From assembly GCF_001685485.1 (NCBI RefSeq), contig NZ_BDEL01000001.1:124001-188000 (forward strand): 64,000 nt of DNA. Direction: 5' to 3'. Origin of the DNA: Formosa haliotis. GTDB lineage: Bacteria; Bacteroidota; Bacteroidia; Flavobacteriales; Flavobacteriaceae. The first letter of the stretch is position 1; every line of letters begins with the position of its first letter. This document shows positions 19,854-28,729 of this stretch, one piece after another. The notes beneath the pieces were generated by a model, which searched no databases, was not told where the DNA came from, and saw only the letters and a list, made by a program, of their open reading frames with translations. The position numbers and the translations under genes were made by a program.

Positions 19854-21437
19854 ATGTTTCAATTACAAAAAATAGTGGTTTTACTTACCGTAAGTGTCTT
19901 TTCTTGTCAAGTTACAGCTCAAAGTAAATCTTCTAAAAAAAGTCAGCCCAATATCATCTATATTTTAGCAGACGATTTAGGAATTGGAGATTTAAGTATC
20001 TATAACGAAAATAGTAAAATTAACACTCCAAATTTAGATACTATGGGAGCAGAAGGTATGCGGTTTACCGATGCGCATACATCATCTTCGGTGTGTACAC
20101 CAACGCGATATGGTATTTTAACAGGGCGTTATAATTGGCGAACACCACTAAAACAATTTGTAACTTGGGGAACATCACCTATGTTAATTCAAGACGATAG
20201 ATTAACAGTTGCCGACTTATTACAACAACATGGTTATAAAACAGCTAATATTGGTAAGTGGCACCTCGGACTAAATTGGGCTACCAAAGATGGAGTTAAA
20301 GATTACGACCATTACACAGGAATACAAGATAAATACGATTTCAATCGTATCGATTATACTAAACCTTTAGACAAAGGGGCTTTAGATTTGGGATTTGATT
20401 ATTCTTATTTACTAGCAGCTTCATTAAATATGCCACCTTTTGTATATATCGAGAATGATAAAGTGGTAAAAGTTCCAAATGGCATTTCAGTACAAAAAAG
20501 AGCAGAGCATCCCTATGCGTATTGGATAATAGGCGATATTTCCGAAGATTTTGTCCACGAGGAAGTATTGCCTGTATTTGTAAACAAGTCCATTTCATTT
20601 ATAAAAGAAAATGCTGGAGGAGATCAACCGTTCTTTATTTATTTGCCGTTACCAGCACCACATAATCCTATTTTACCTATCGCACCTTGGAAAGGAAAAA
20701 GTAACATTAATCCTTATGCCGATTTTGTTTTAATGATAGACGATTTAATGGGAAACATTTTTAAAGCTATTAAAGACAGTGGCATAGAAGAAAATACCCT
20801 CGTTATCTTTACTAGTGATAACGGTTGTGCTTCTAATGCAAATTACCCAGTACTAGCAAAAAAAGGACATAACCCTAGCTATATCTACAGCGGAAACAAA
20901 GGTAGTTACTTAGAGGGTGGACATCGAGTGCCGTTTTTAGTGAAATGGCCTCAAAAAATTAAAGCGAATTCCGTGTCTAACGAAACGATTTGTTCCACCG
21001 ATTTTATGGCCACCTGTGCCGAAATCGTGAATTACAAATTTAAAGATAATGAAGCAGAAGACAGTTTCAGTATGATGCCATTGTTAACTCAAAATGATGG
21101 TTATCAAAGAGAAGTCACCATTCATCATAGTAAAACGGGAATTTTTGCCATTAGAAAAGGTAATTGGAAATTAATTCAATCTCCAAATTCTGGAGTTTCA
21201 GCAAATGGAAAACCCGAAAAATTAAAAGAAGCGCTTCCCGAGGAAATCTTATTTAATTTAAAAACGGATATCAAGGAAAAAGAAAATGTAGCCGATCAAT
21301 ATCCTGAAAAAGTTCAAGAATTAAAACAATTACTTATTAAGCACATAAATGATGGAAGAAGCACCCCAGGGAATGTTCAGAACAATGATGAAATAGAGAC
21401 ACCTTGGGTACAAACCGCATTTATAACTCAAAAATAA
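19854..21437 (+). CDS. Sulfatase (S1 family), CTPTR type
   Basis: First gene after the susD terminator, 527 residues, with signal peptide (..SCQVTAQS). Motifs: 'PNIIYILADDLGIGDLS', C-T-P-T-R with Cys at residue 81 followed by YGILTGRYNWRTPL, 'GKWHLGLNW', and 'FTSDNGCAS' then 'LEGGHRVPFLVKWP'. The 'GRYNWRT' element after the signature resembles arylsulfatase A-like S1 members. It has a longer insert after 'GKWHLG' (about residues 145-200) than the other sulfatases here, probably forming part of the substrate cleft. The likely role is sulfate removal from fucan oligosaccharides in the periplasm. Confidence 0.9.
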   Translation: MFQLQKIVVLLTVSVFSCQVTAQSKSSKKSQPNIIYILADDLGIGDLSIYNENSKINTPNLDTMGAEGMRFTDAHTSSSVCTPTRYGILTGRYNWRTPLKQFVTWGTSPMLIQDDRLTVADLLQQHGYKTANIGKWHLGLNWATKDGVKDYDHYTGIQDKYDFNRIDYTKPLDKGALDLGFDYSYLLAASLNMPPFVYIENDKVVKVPNGISVQKRAEHPYAYWIIGDISEDFVHEEVLPVFVNKSISFIKENAGGDQPFFIYLPLPAPHNPILPIAPWKGKSNINPYADFVLMIDDLMGNIFKAIKDSGIEENTLVIFTSDNGCASNANYPVLAKKGHNPSYIYSGNKGSYLEGGHRVPFLVKWPQKIKANSVSNETICSTDFMATCAEIVNYKFKDNEAEDSFSMMPLLTQNDGYQREVTIHHSKTGIFAIRKGNWKLIQSPNSGVSANGKPEKLKEALPEEILFNLKTDIKEKENVADQYPEKVQELKQLLIKHINDGRSTPGNVQNNDEIETPWVQTAFITQK

Positions 21438-21451
21438 TTCAAATAGAACCT

Positions 21452-22495
21452 ATGAAATTTTGCTTAAAAATAAGCTGTATAACTGTATTCTTATTGGTCT
21501 TTTTTTCATGCAAACAAGATGTTACCATTCAAGAATCGACATTTAGCCAATCACTGGTTCCTGGACAATTTATTCTTCCAGCAGAAGAAGGTTGGTGGAA
21601 CTGGGGTATGTCGCCCATTTACGATGAAAAAGGAAAACTACATGTATTCATGTCTACCATTCCTAACCGTGGGCGTTGGATAAAAGATAGTAAAATTGTT
21701 CATTTTATGGCAGATACTGTTGAAGGACCTTATCAATTTGTCGATACCACGTTTTCAAGTCCATCAGCGACTTACCATAATCCACAAGTGTCTAAAGTGG
21801 GAGATACCTATGTCATGGTGTATTTGGTCAAGGATAGTGAAACCCCAAGAATAGAGCAACAAATAGGTTTGGCGACCACCAAATCTTTAGATGAACCTTG
21901 GGTGGAAAGTCCGCATAATCCCATTATAAAAGCAGCGGGAACCATGGATGGAGCGACAATTATTCACGCCTCAAACCCTACTTTTTTAGTTGATGAAGAT
22001 GGGAAATATAGAATTTATTACAAGTCTGTTACAGACAAGTACAAACCCAATCAGATTAGAGAAATTTCATTGGCAATTAGCGATCATTTAGAAGGTCCTT
22101 ATGAGAATTATAAAGAAAATCCATTAATATCCTATGCCGACATGGGCTTAGATATTGAAGACCCTTATGCCTTTTATTACAAAGGCATGTATTATTTAAT
22201 TGTTGAAGACCGTATGGATGTTAAAAGCGCTTTAGAAGGCCATCCAAAAACACTTGATAAAAAACAGCTTGGCGGAAAGCGCCCCGGATTAATATACCAA
22301 TCGAAAGATGGATTACATTGGGAAAGACCAGAAATAGGCTACAATACCAATACGCATTATTTTAATCATGAATTAGCAAGAAGCGAACGCCCTAATATTT
22401 TATGGAAAGACGGAAAGCCAGAATATTTGTTTTTGGCTTGTCATGATGAAGATCCAACAGCTGGGTATTTCTTGAAAATAGAAGATTGGGAATAG
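21452..22495 (+). CDS. GH43/GH117-like five-bladed beta-propeller lipoprotein
   Basis: 347 residues from the ATG at 21452, which places a lipobox (FFSCKQ) correctly. The ATG at 21404 lies inside the preceding sulfatase. Propeller signatures recur: 'GMSPIYDEKGKLHVFMS', 'YHNPQVSKVGDTYVMVYL', 'SNPTFLVDEDGKYRIYYKS' and 'IEDPYAFYYKGMYYLIVED'. These acidic positions at blade starts are typical of clans containing GH43, GH117 and related exo-glycosidases. A precise CAZy family cannot be assigned by eye. The role is probably removal of a non-fucose or modified terminal sugar from fucan side chains (inference). It starts 15 bp after the sulfatase stop. Confidence 0.7.
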   Translation: MKFCLKISCITVFLLVFFSCKQDVTIQESTFSQSLVPGQFILPAEEGWWNWGMSPIYDEKGKLHVFMSTIPNRGRWIKDSKIVHFMADTVEGPYQFVDTTFSSPSATYHNPQVSKVGDTYVMVYLVKDSETPRIEQQIGLATTKSLDEPWVESPHNPIIKAAGTMDGATIIHASNPTFLVDEDGKYRIYYKSVTDKYKPNQIREISLAISDHLEGPYENYKENPLISYADMGLDIEDPYAFYYKGMYYLIVEDRMDVKSALEGHPKTLDKKQLGGKRPGLIYQSKDGLHWERPEIGYNTNTHYFNHELARSERPNILWKDGKPEYLFLACHDEDPTAGYFLKIEDWE

Positions 22496-22534
22496 GTTTA
22501 ACACTCTTATTAGAGATTTCAAATAGATATTAAA

Positions 22535-24097
22535 ATGAAAAGTAGTTTGGTTTTATTATTCGGTGTGTTAGCATTCATTTCCTTTAATGGTAGGGCTCAA
22601 GAGCATGTTACACATCCTTACTGGGCGCCAAAAACATGGGAGCTTAGAGCAGATGATATTACAACTATTATGGGCTTTAGAGCAGAGTTAACTGGACATT
22701 TGAATTATTTAGAACGTCCTACACCCATGGTGGTTAACAATGCCTTTATTCGTGGTTTTCTTAGCAAGGAAGATGTAATGACTTGGGAAGTGGAAGCCCC
22801 TTACGAAGCCGAATATAGCATTGCCCTTTTGTATACAGGGAGCAATGATATCCTTTCGAAATCTACATTTGAAGTCACTTCAGGCACTTCAACAATCATA
22901 GAAAAAGCCAATGTTAAAAATTGGGATACCAGACCCATTGTACAGCGACACACCTTAAAACAAAATTTGCTACTTAAAAAAGGAATTAATACAATCAGTT
23001 TTCGTTTGGTGACTTTTGGAAAAGAAAAAACGAAAGAAGAAAATGCTGAAATTAAAGCTAATGCCAACATAAAACCCAATCCTTTTGCTTTTTGGTCTAT
23101 AGAATTAGTACGACCAGAAGCCTTAGCAGCTATAAAAGAACGTGCGAACGCCATGAAGGCTGATGTACAATGGATGATCGATGGTAAATATGGACTGTTT
23201 GTGCACTTTTCTTCAGGCTCTGTACCATTTAATGGAGGGCCTGAATTGGGCGATCAATACCAAAAATTGGTTCAGGATTTTGATGTGGATGCTTTTGTTG
23301 AAAAAGTAGTAGAAACCGGAGCATCTTGGGTCACATTTACTTGTGCTCATGGTACACAACATTGGCCGGGGCCAAGTAAAACTATAGACAGTATTAAACC
23401 AGGATTTACTTGTAAGCGTGATTTAATTAGAGAGTTAATTGATGGCTTAGCAAAACATGATATTCGTTTAATGCTTTATTACAATCCTAACAGTGGGATG
23501 GAAGATTTATATGGGAATACTTATGGTAACGGCGAAACACCAAATCCATCAGGGTATTTTAATTTTTTAGAAGCGCATTTTCGTGAGGTGAGTCTTCGGT
23601 ATGGACTAGAGTTAGCAACCACTGCGGGGTATATTGACGATGGTGGTTGGAAAGTTTATCAGCTAGACCCGCCTTGGGAAAAATTTGCAAATGCGATTAA
23701 AGCAGGTAACCCAAACGCACCCATAGGGTTTAGTCAAAATTTATTTCCAAACTTAACACCTTTTAGTGATTTGGTGGCATCCGACGGATCGGGAAGGGTT
23801 CCTGAAATTCAGCCAGCATTTTTGTTTAAAGAAGGCGGACAATTAGAGGGGCAATATCCTGCAAGTTGGTTTTATATGGACGGATGGTCTAGCCGTACCG
23901 GACATGGGAAGTTTACCCAAAAACCTAAATTTTCAGCAGAAAAATACATTCAAATTTTTAAAGATGCAGATGCTGCCAATATACCAATAACCATTAATCT
24001 AGCCATGACCCCCGATGTTACTAAAAATCACCCCTTTTTTAATCCGGAGTGTATTGAGATTATGAAACAGGTACGAAAGGCCGTAAAAGGGTATTAA
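22535..24097 (+). CDS. Divergent GH29-like (alpha-L-fucosidase-related) TIM-barrel protein
   Basis: 520 residues with signal peptide (..NGRAQ). An N-terminal beta domain (about 22-195, including 'EVEAPYEAEYSIALLYTG') precedes a TIM barrel with GH29-like landmarks: 'DGKYGLFVHFSSGSVPF', 'VVETGASWVTFTCAHGTQHWPGP', 'RDLIRELIDGLAKHDIRLMLYYNPN' and 'GYIDDGGWK'. The Asp at 368 or 369 is a candidate nucleophile. The His pair of the classical 'SKHHDGF' motif is replaced by 'CAHGTQHW', and the domain order (beta domain first) differs from the other GH29 proteins here. It may act on a different fucose linkage or be a distinct family of the same clan. The next gene starts 1 nt after its stop. Confidence 0.65.
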   Translation: MKSSLVLLFGVLAFISFNGRAQEHVTHPYWAPKTWELRADDITTIMGFRAELTGHLNYLERPTPMVVNNAFIRGFLSKEDVMTWEVEAPYEAEYSIALLYTGSNDILSKSTFEVTSGTSTIIEKANVKNWDTRPIVQRHTLKQNLLLKKGINTISFRLVTFGKEKTKEENAEIKANANIKPNPFAFWSIELVRPEALAAIKERANAMKADVQWMIDGKYGLFVHFSSGSVPFNGGPELGDQYQKLVQDFDVDAFVEKVVETGASWVTFTCAHGTQHWPGPSKTIDSIKPGFTCKRDLIRELIDGLAKHDIRLMLYYNPNSGMEDLYGNTYGNGETPNPSGYFNFLEAHFREVSLRYGLELATTAGYIDDGGWKVYQLDPPWEKFANAIKAGNPNAPIGFSQNLFPNLTPFSDLVASDGSGRVPEIQPAFLFKEGGQLEGQYPASWFYMDGWSSRTGHGKFTQKPKFSAEKYIQIFKDADAANIPITINLAMTPDVTKNHPFFNPECIEIMKQVRKAVKGY

Positions 24098-24098
24098 T

Positions 24099-24851
24099 AT
24101 GAAAGAGGAGATCACCTATAAAAGGGTAAAGCTTATAGTTAAACAGATTTTAGTTCTTGTTTTTGTACTCGTTTCGATAGCTCCAAAAATAGCTTGGTCT
24201 CAAACGATAAATGAAGCAATGGAACCAACTTTTGAAAATTCGGATGTTATTAATTTACTTGAAGGGGAAACGCTTAACGCTTGGCAACCATCTTCAGAAC
24301 ATTGGTATATAGAAAACAAAACAATTATTGGAAACACAAAGCACAAGGTGCTAGATACGCCCGAATGGATGTATAGTAAGCAAAAATTTAGTGATTTTGA
24401 ATTTACTTGTGAGTTGAAATTAACTGGAGATAATCGTCGAAATACCGGGGTGTATTTCCGAGTAAATCCTTTCATTTTTAAACAAAAAAAAGGCAAAAAA
24501 TCTTATGAAGCAGCTGCGGGCTATGAGTATGATGTAGCGTTTCATAATCCAAAGAAAAAGAATATGCAAGGCACGCTAGGCGATTGGTATGCAAGGCCGA
24601 AGTTACGTGTGTTTCCAGATGAAAAGTTAATTAAGCAATTTTTTAAACCAGAAGATTGGAACCGCTTAACCATTCGTGCACGTAGTAATCGCATAGAATA
24701 TTGGCTAAATGGCGTTAAAATTATAGACTATTTAGATGAAGATCCTAAGGCATTCCGGAACGGGTTTTTAGGGTTTCAGATTCATGATGGCACTGTGATG
24801 CAGGTCACTTATAGAAATATTTTAATACATCCGTTGGGTACAAAAGAGTAA
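24099..24851 (+). CDS. DUF1080 / 3-keto-disaccharide hydrolase-domain protein
   Basis: 250 residues with a signal peptide (VLVFVLVSIAPKIAWSQ). The remainder is a single concanavalin-like DUF1080 domain: 'LLEGETLNAWQPSSEHWYIENKTIIGN', 'FSDFEFTCELKLTGDNRRNTGVYFR', 'WNRLTIRARSNRIEYWLNGVKIIDY' and 'GFLGFQIHDGT'. The Pfam name (3-keto-disaccharide hydrolase) comes from a few characterised members. Many PUL copies have no tested activity, so it may instead be a sugar-binding or lyase module. Its place directly between the GH29-like gene and GH95 suggests a role in the same depolymerisation step. The following 72 bp before GH95 carry no obvious terminator. Confidence 0.8.
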   Translation: MKEEITYKRVKLIVKQILVLVFVLVSIAPKIAWSQTINEAMEPTFENSDVINLLEGETLNAWQPSSEHWYIENKTIIGNTKHKVLDTPEWMYSKQKFSDFEFTCELKLTGDNRRNTGVYFRVNPFIFKQKKGKKSYEAAAGYEYDVAFHNPKKKNMQGTLGDWYARPKLRVFPDEKLIKQFFKPEDWNRLTIRARSNRIEYWLNGVKIIDYLDEDPKAFRNGFLGFQIHDGTVMQVTYRNILIHPLGTKE

Positions 24852-24923
24852 GTAAAAACACAATTAAGAATATCAAGAATAAGTCAAACCATTTTTTTTG
24901 GTTTTCTGAAAAAAAAGATAATA

Positions 24924-27569
24924 ATGAAAAATAAATCGATTTATTGGGCGCCTAAATTGTTGCTAATCCTATTTTTTAATGCAACTATTTTTGTGGGTGC
25001 TCAGGAGGGTGATAAGACTATAGCAACTACTGAAAAAACATTGCGCATTTGGTACAATGAGCCTGCTCCAAATAATGATACGGGCTGGATTAATGGTTCA
25101 ATCCCTATGGGTAATGGCTACATGGGAATCAATGTGTTCGGCGGTACAACAACAGAGCGGATTCAGATTACCGAAAACAGCTTATACGATAGTGATGGCG
25201 ATCGTGGTCTGCGTCGTAGAGGTCTTAATAATTTTGCTGAGGTCTATATCGATTTCAATCATAATCATGCTAAAAACTACAAGCGAGAGCTAAATTTAAA
25301 TGAAGGCGTATCGTCAGTAGTCTATGAGCAAGATGGTGTAACCTACAAGAGAGCATATATTACCAGCTATCCAGATAAAGTCATGGCCATTCGTTTGTCG
25401 GCTTCAAAAAAAGGGAAATTGGCATTCACACTACGTCCTCAAATTCCTTTTTTAGGTGAAGGGAAATCGGGTTCGGTTTCGGCCAAGGGCGATGTAATAA
25501 CCCTTTCTGGTATTATGAATCATTTCAAAATAAAATTTGAAGGCCAGTTTAAGGTGATTCCTGAAGGAGGAACAATGAAAACCACCGAAAATGGAGAAAT
25601 TCAAGTTAAAGATGCCAATAATGCTTTAATTTTAATTGCCGTAGGCACCAATTATCAGCTCGATCCTAAAGTGTTTCTTACCGAAGATCCAGCAAAAAAG
25701 TTAGAAGGTTTTCCAGGTCCACATCAAAAAGTGACCAAGTACATCAATGAAGCTTCAAAAAAGTCTTTTGAAGTCTTGTTGGCAAATCATCAGGCAGACT
25801 ATAAAACCATTTATAATCGTGTGGATTTTGATCTTGGTGCGGTGGAACCTGCGATGCCAACTAACAAACTGGTTGATGCTTACCCTTCAAAAGAAACTAG
25901 CTTGTACTTTGAAGAGCTTGCGTTTCAGTACGGACGTTATATGTTAATTTGTTCTTCTAGAAAAGGAACACTTCCTCCGCATTTACAAGGGATTTGGAAT
26001 GTTTATCAGAGACCACCATGGTCGTCGCAATACCTTCATGATACGAATTTACAGATTGCTTATGCGCCTGTGTTTTCTACGAATTTATCCGAGCTTTTTG
26101 AGTCGTATGCCGATTATTTTAAAGCGTTCGAACCAAGGCAACGCAACTATGCAACCCAATATATTAAAGAGTTTAATAGCGCTCAACTAGACCCCGAAGG
26201 CGACAATGGTTGGTCTGGGCCTTTTTGGAGTAACCCTTACAATGTTCCCGGGAAATCGCCTGTGGCTGGTTTTGGAACAGGTTCTTGGATAGGACTTTTA
26301 TTTTGGGATTATTACGATTACACACAAGATAAATCGTTTTTAGCCGAACAGGTGTACCCGATACTTTATGATCAAGCCAATTTTGTGTCTCGGTTTGTCA
26401 CGGATGTTGATGGGGTTTTGTTAGCTAAACCGTCCTCTAGTCCAGAACAAAAATTACGTAATACGGTGGGTACAACTTTCGATCAGCAGATGTTTTTCGA
26501 AAATCATCACAACACGTTAAAGAGTGCCGAAATATTAGGTCGCTCCGATAAACGCTTAGCAATTTTTGAAAAGCAATTGCCTTTATTAGATCCGATTCAA
26601 ATTGGGAAATCTGGGCAAATTCAAGAGTTTCGTCAGGAAGAATATTTTGATGATATCGGCGACCCAAACCACCGACATACTTCTATGTTGCTTGGATTAT
26701 ATCCGGGGCAACTGATAAACGATAAAACTCCAGCTTGGTTAGATGCTGCTAGAGTGAGTTTATTAAAACGTGATCATAAAACCAATATTGGTTGGGCGCG
26801 TGCCGAACGTATGGCCATGTGGGCACGTGTGCATGATGGGGAAGAAGCGTATGCGTATTACAAAGAATTGCTAAGTGAAAATTATTTACACAATTTATTT
26901 AACGACCATCGTGGCGATCCATTATTTCAGGCCGATGCGAATTATGGTGCCACAGCAGGAGTTGCCGAAATGCTTATGCAAAGCCAGGATTATGTGATTA
27001 CGCCATTAACAGCTCTACCAAAAGCATGGTCTACGGGAAGTTATAAGGGTTTATTGGCTCGTGGTAATTTTGAAGTGTCTGCACAATGGTCAAATGGTCA
27101 AGCGGATAAATTTGAGGTTTTATCAAAGTCTGGTGGCACTCTAGAGTTGAGGTACCCTAACGTTGCTAAGGCTAGTATTAAAACGTCTAAAGGTCAAGTA
27201 GTCGCCTTCAAATCAATCGGTGAAGACCAAGTTAGTTTTCAAACACGAAAAGGGGAGACTTATGTGATTCATAACATACCAAGTTTTAGTCCTGTAGCGG
27301 CACCTTCAAATTTGAAATGTAATACTAAAGCGAATGCCATTACGCTGACTTGGAATGCGAGCGAAGATGCTAAAACTTACAAAGTGTACCGTGCCGTGGG
27401 CAATGCCGCAGATTACGAGTTGCTAGCTTCCGAAGTAACAGACAGGCATTTTACACATAAGGCTTCAAACCTGAAACAGATTAATCAAATAACCTTCAAA
27501 GTAACGGCTGTTGGCAAGGATGGTCGCGAAAGTGCTACCGGAACTACTAAAGTTTGGTTACAGCCTTAA
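24924..27569 (+). CDS. GH95 alpha-L-fucosidase/galactosidase with C-terminal Fn3 domain
   Basis: Inverting exo-glycosidase predicted to release alpha-L-fucose or alpha-L-galactose. 881 residues: signal peptide (..IFVGAQ), N-terminal beta domain ('GSIPMGNGYMGINVFGG', a GH95 hallmark), an (alpha/alpha)6 barrel, and a fibronectin-III-like domain (about 795-881, 'APSNLKCNTKANAITLTWNAS'). Catalytic-region motifs: 'SSSPEQ' (usual SPEN, Glu kept), 'DPNHRHTSMLLGLYPGQ' and 'FQADANYGATAGVAEML' (usual FQIDGNFG, Asp kept). The usual N-x-N-x-x-M-N-Y-W stretch reads D-T-N-L-Q-I-A-Y, so one of the two Asn residues that position catalytic water in characterised GH95 appears to be Asp. It is therefore a divergent member; activity or substrate may differ. 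Confidence 0.88.
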   Translation: MKNKSIYWAPKLLLILFFNATIFVGAQEGDKTIATTEKTLRIWYNEPAPNNDTGWINGSIPMGNGYMGINVFGGTTTERIQITENSLYDSDGDRGLRRRGLNNFAEVYIDFNHNHAKNYKRELNLNEGVSSVVYEQDGVTYKRAYITSYPDKVMAIRLSASKKGKLAFTLRPQIPFLGEGKSGSVSAKGDVITLSGIMNHFKIKFEGQFKVIPEGGTMKTTENGEIQVKDANNALILIAVGTNYQLDPKVFLTEDPAKKLEGFPGPHQKVTKYINEASKKSFEVLLANHQADYKTIYNRVDFDLGAVEPAMPTNKLVDAYPSKETSLYFEELAFQYGRYMLICSSRKGTLPPHLQGIWNVYQRPPWSSQYLHDTNLQIAYAPVFSTNLSELFESYADYFKAFEPRQRNYATQYIKEFNSAQLDPEGDNGWSGPFWSNPYNVPGKSPVAGFGTGSWIGLLFWDYYDYTQDKSFLAEQVYPILYDQANFVSRFVTDVDGVLLAKPSSSPEQKLRNTVGTTFDQQMFFENHHNTLKSAEILGRSDKRLAIFEKQLPLLDPIQIGKSGQIQEFRQEEYFDDIGDPNHRHTSMLLGLYPGQLINDKTPAWLDAARVSLLKRDHKTNIGWARAERMAMWARVHDGEEAYAYYKELLSENYLHNLFNDHRGDPLFQADANYGATAGVAEMLMQSQDYVITPLTALPKAWSTGSYKGLLARGNFEVSAQWSNGQADKFEVLSKSGGTLELRYPNVAKASIKTSKGQVVAFKSIGEDQVSFQTRKGETYVIHNIPSFSPVAAPSNLKCNTKANAITLTWNASEDAKTYKVYRAVGNAADYELLASEVTDRHFTHKASNLKQINQITFKVTAVGKDGRESATGTTKVWLQP

Positions 27570-27583
27570 ATAAAATAATATTG

Positions 27584-28708
27584 ATGAAAAGTATAAAAAA
27601 TATAAGTACTGCATTTTTAGTGATGTTCTGTTTAGTGTTTAGCATCATCAGTTGCCAAAAACAAAGTGAAAAGCAAATTCCAACCTATCTGAAAGGCTAT
27701 GAAGATGAGTATGCTAAAAACCCAAGAGCAGCTGCCTTAAAATGGTTTAGTGAGGCTAAATTCGGAATGTTTATCCATTACGGATTGTTTAGTTTAACTG
27801 AAGGATATTGGGGCAATATACATTCAAAACCTGCAGAATGGGTGCAATTACGTGCGTTAATTAGACCAGATGAATACGCAAAACTGGCTGATAAATTCAC
27901 CGCAGAAAATTTTGATGCCGATTTTATTACCGATTTAGCGGTCGATGCCGGTATGAAATACATCAACATAACAACCCGTCATCACGACGGTTTCTGCCTT
28001 TTCGATACAGCTTTTACCGATTTTAAAAGCACAAATAGTGCGGCGAATCGGGACTTGGTTGCTGAGTTGGCTGAGCAATGCCAGAAAAAAGGCCTTGGGA
28101 TATTTTTCTATTATTCACATGGACGCGATTGGAAACATCCGCATGCCCCAAATAGGGAAGATTGGGGTGGAAATCCACGTCCCGATTACAACCCACGTGA
28201 GGAATCTTATAAATATGGCGAAGCACATGACCTTCAACTTTATGTGGATTATATGAAAAATCAAATAACAGAACTGCTAACCAACTATGGTCCAGTAGCG
28301 GGCATTTGGTTAGACGGCAGAGCGGTTCCAAATTCTCGCCCAGATAAAGTTCATGAATTAAAAATTCAAGAATTATACGATCATATTCATGCCCTTCAAC
28401 CGCAAGTTTTAGTGTCGTACAAACAAGGTGTGTTAGGCACCGAAGATTTTAAAGCACCCGAACGTCATTTTACAGGTGAATCGGATGTACCCTTAGAAAT
28501 TTGCAATACCATGCAACCTTATGCTTGGGGCTACGATCGAGATAATGATGTTGGACATAAAACACCAGATGACGTCATGGACATGCTAGAACATACCAAA
28601 AAAATGAACGCTAATCTATTACTAAATATCGGGCCGTTACCAGACGGTACTGTTTTCCCCGATGATATTACAACATTACAAGAAGTTGGTAAACGAATTC
28701 GTAATTAA
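27584..28708 (+). CDS. GH29 alpha-L-fucosidase, lipoprotein, barrel only
   Basis: 374 residues from the ATG at 27584. An ATG at 27554 overlaps GH95 and would put ten residues before the signal peptide. Lipobox SIISCQ. A compact GH29 barrel without C-terminal additions: 'AKFGMFIHYGLFSLTEGYW', 'AVDAGMKYINITTRHHDGFCLFD', 'GIFFYYSHGRDWKHP' and 'GIWLDGRAV' with nucleophile Asp near residue 244. It ends at 'NLLLNIGPLPDGTVFPDD..LQEVGKR'. The 'IHYG' and 'RHHDGF' forms differ from the other copies here, suggesting a separate GH29 subgroup with its own linkage preference. It lies between GH95 and GH43 with 14 and 21 bp gaps. Confidence 0.9.
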   Translation: MKSIKNISTAFLVMFCLVFSIISCQKQSEKQIPTYLKGYEDEYAKNPRAAALKWFSEAKFGMFIHYGLFSLTEGYWGNIHSKPAEWVQLRALIRPDEYAKLADKFTAENFDADFITDLAVDAGMKYINITTRHHDGFCLFDTAFTDFKSTNSAANRDLVAELAEQCQKKGLGIFFYYSHGRDWKHPHAPNREDWGGNPRPDYNPREESYKYGEAHDLQLYVDYMKNQITELLTNYGPVAGIWLDGRAVPNSRPDKVHELKIQELYDHIHALQPQVLVSYKQGVLGTEDFKAPERHFTGESDVPLEICNTMQPYAWGYDRDNDVGHKTPDDVMDMLEHTKKMNANLLLNIGPLPDGTVFPDDITTLQEVGKRIRN

Positions 28709-28729
28709 ACTATCTAAGACCACAAACTA

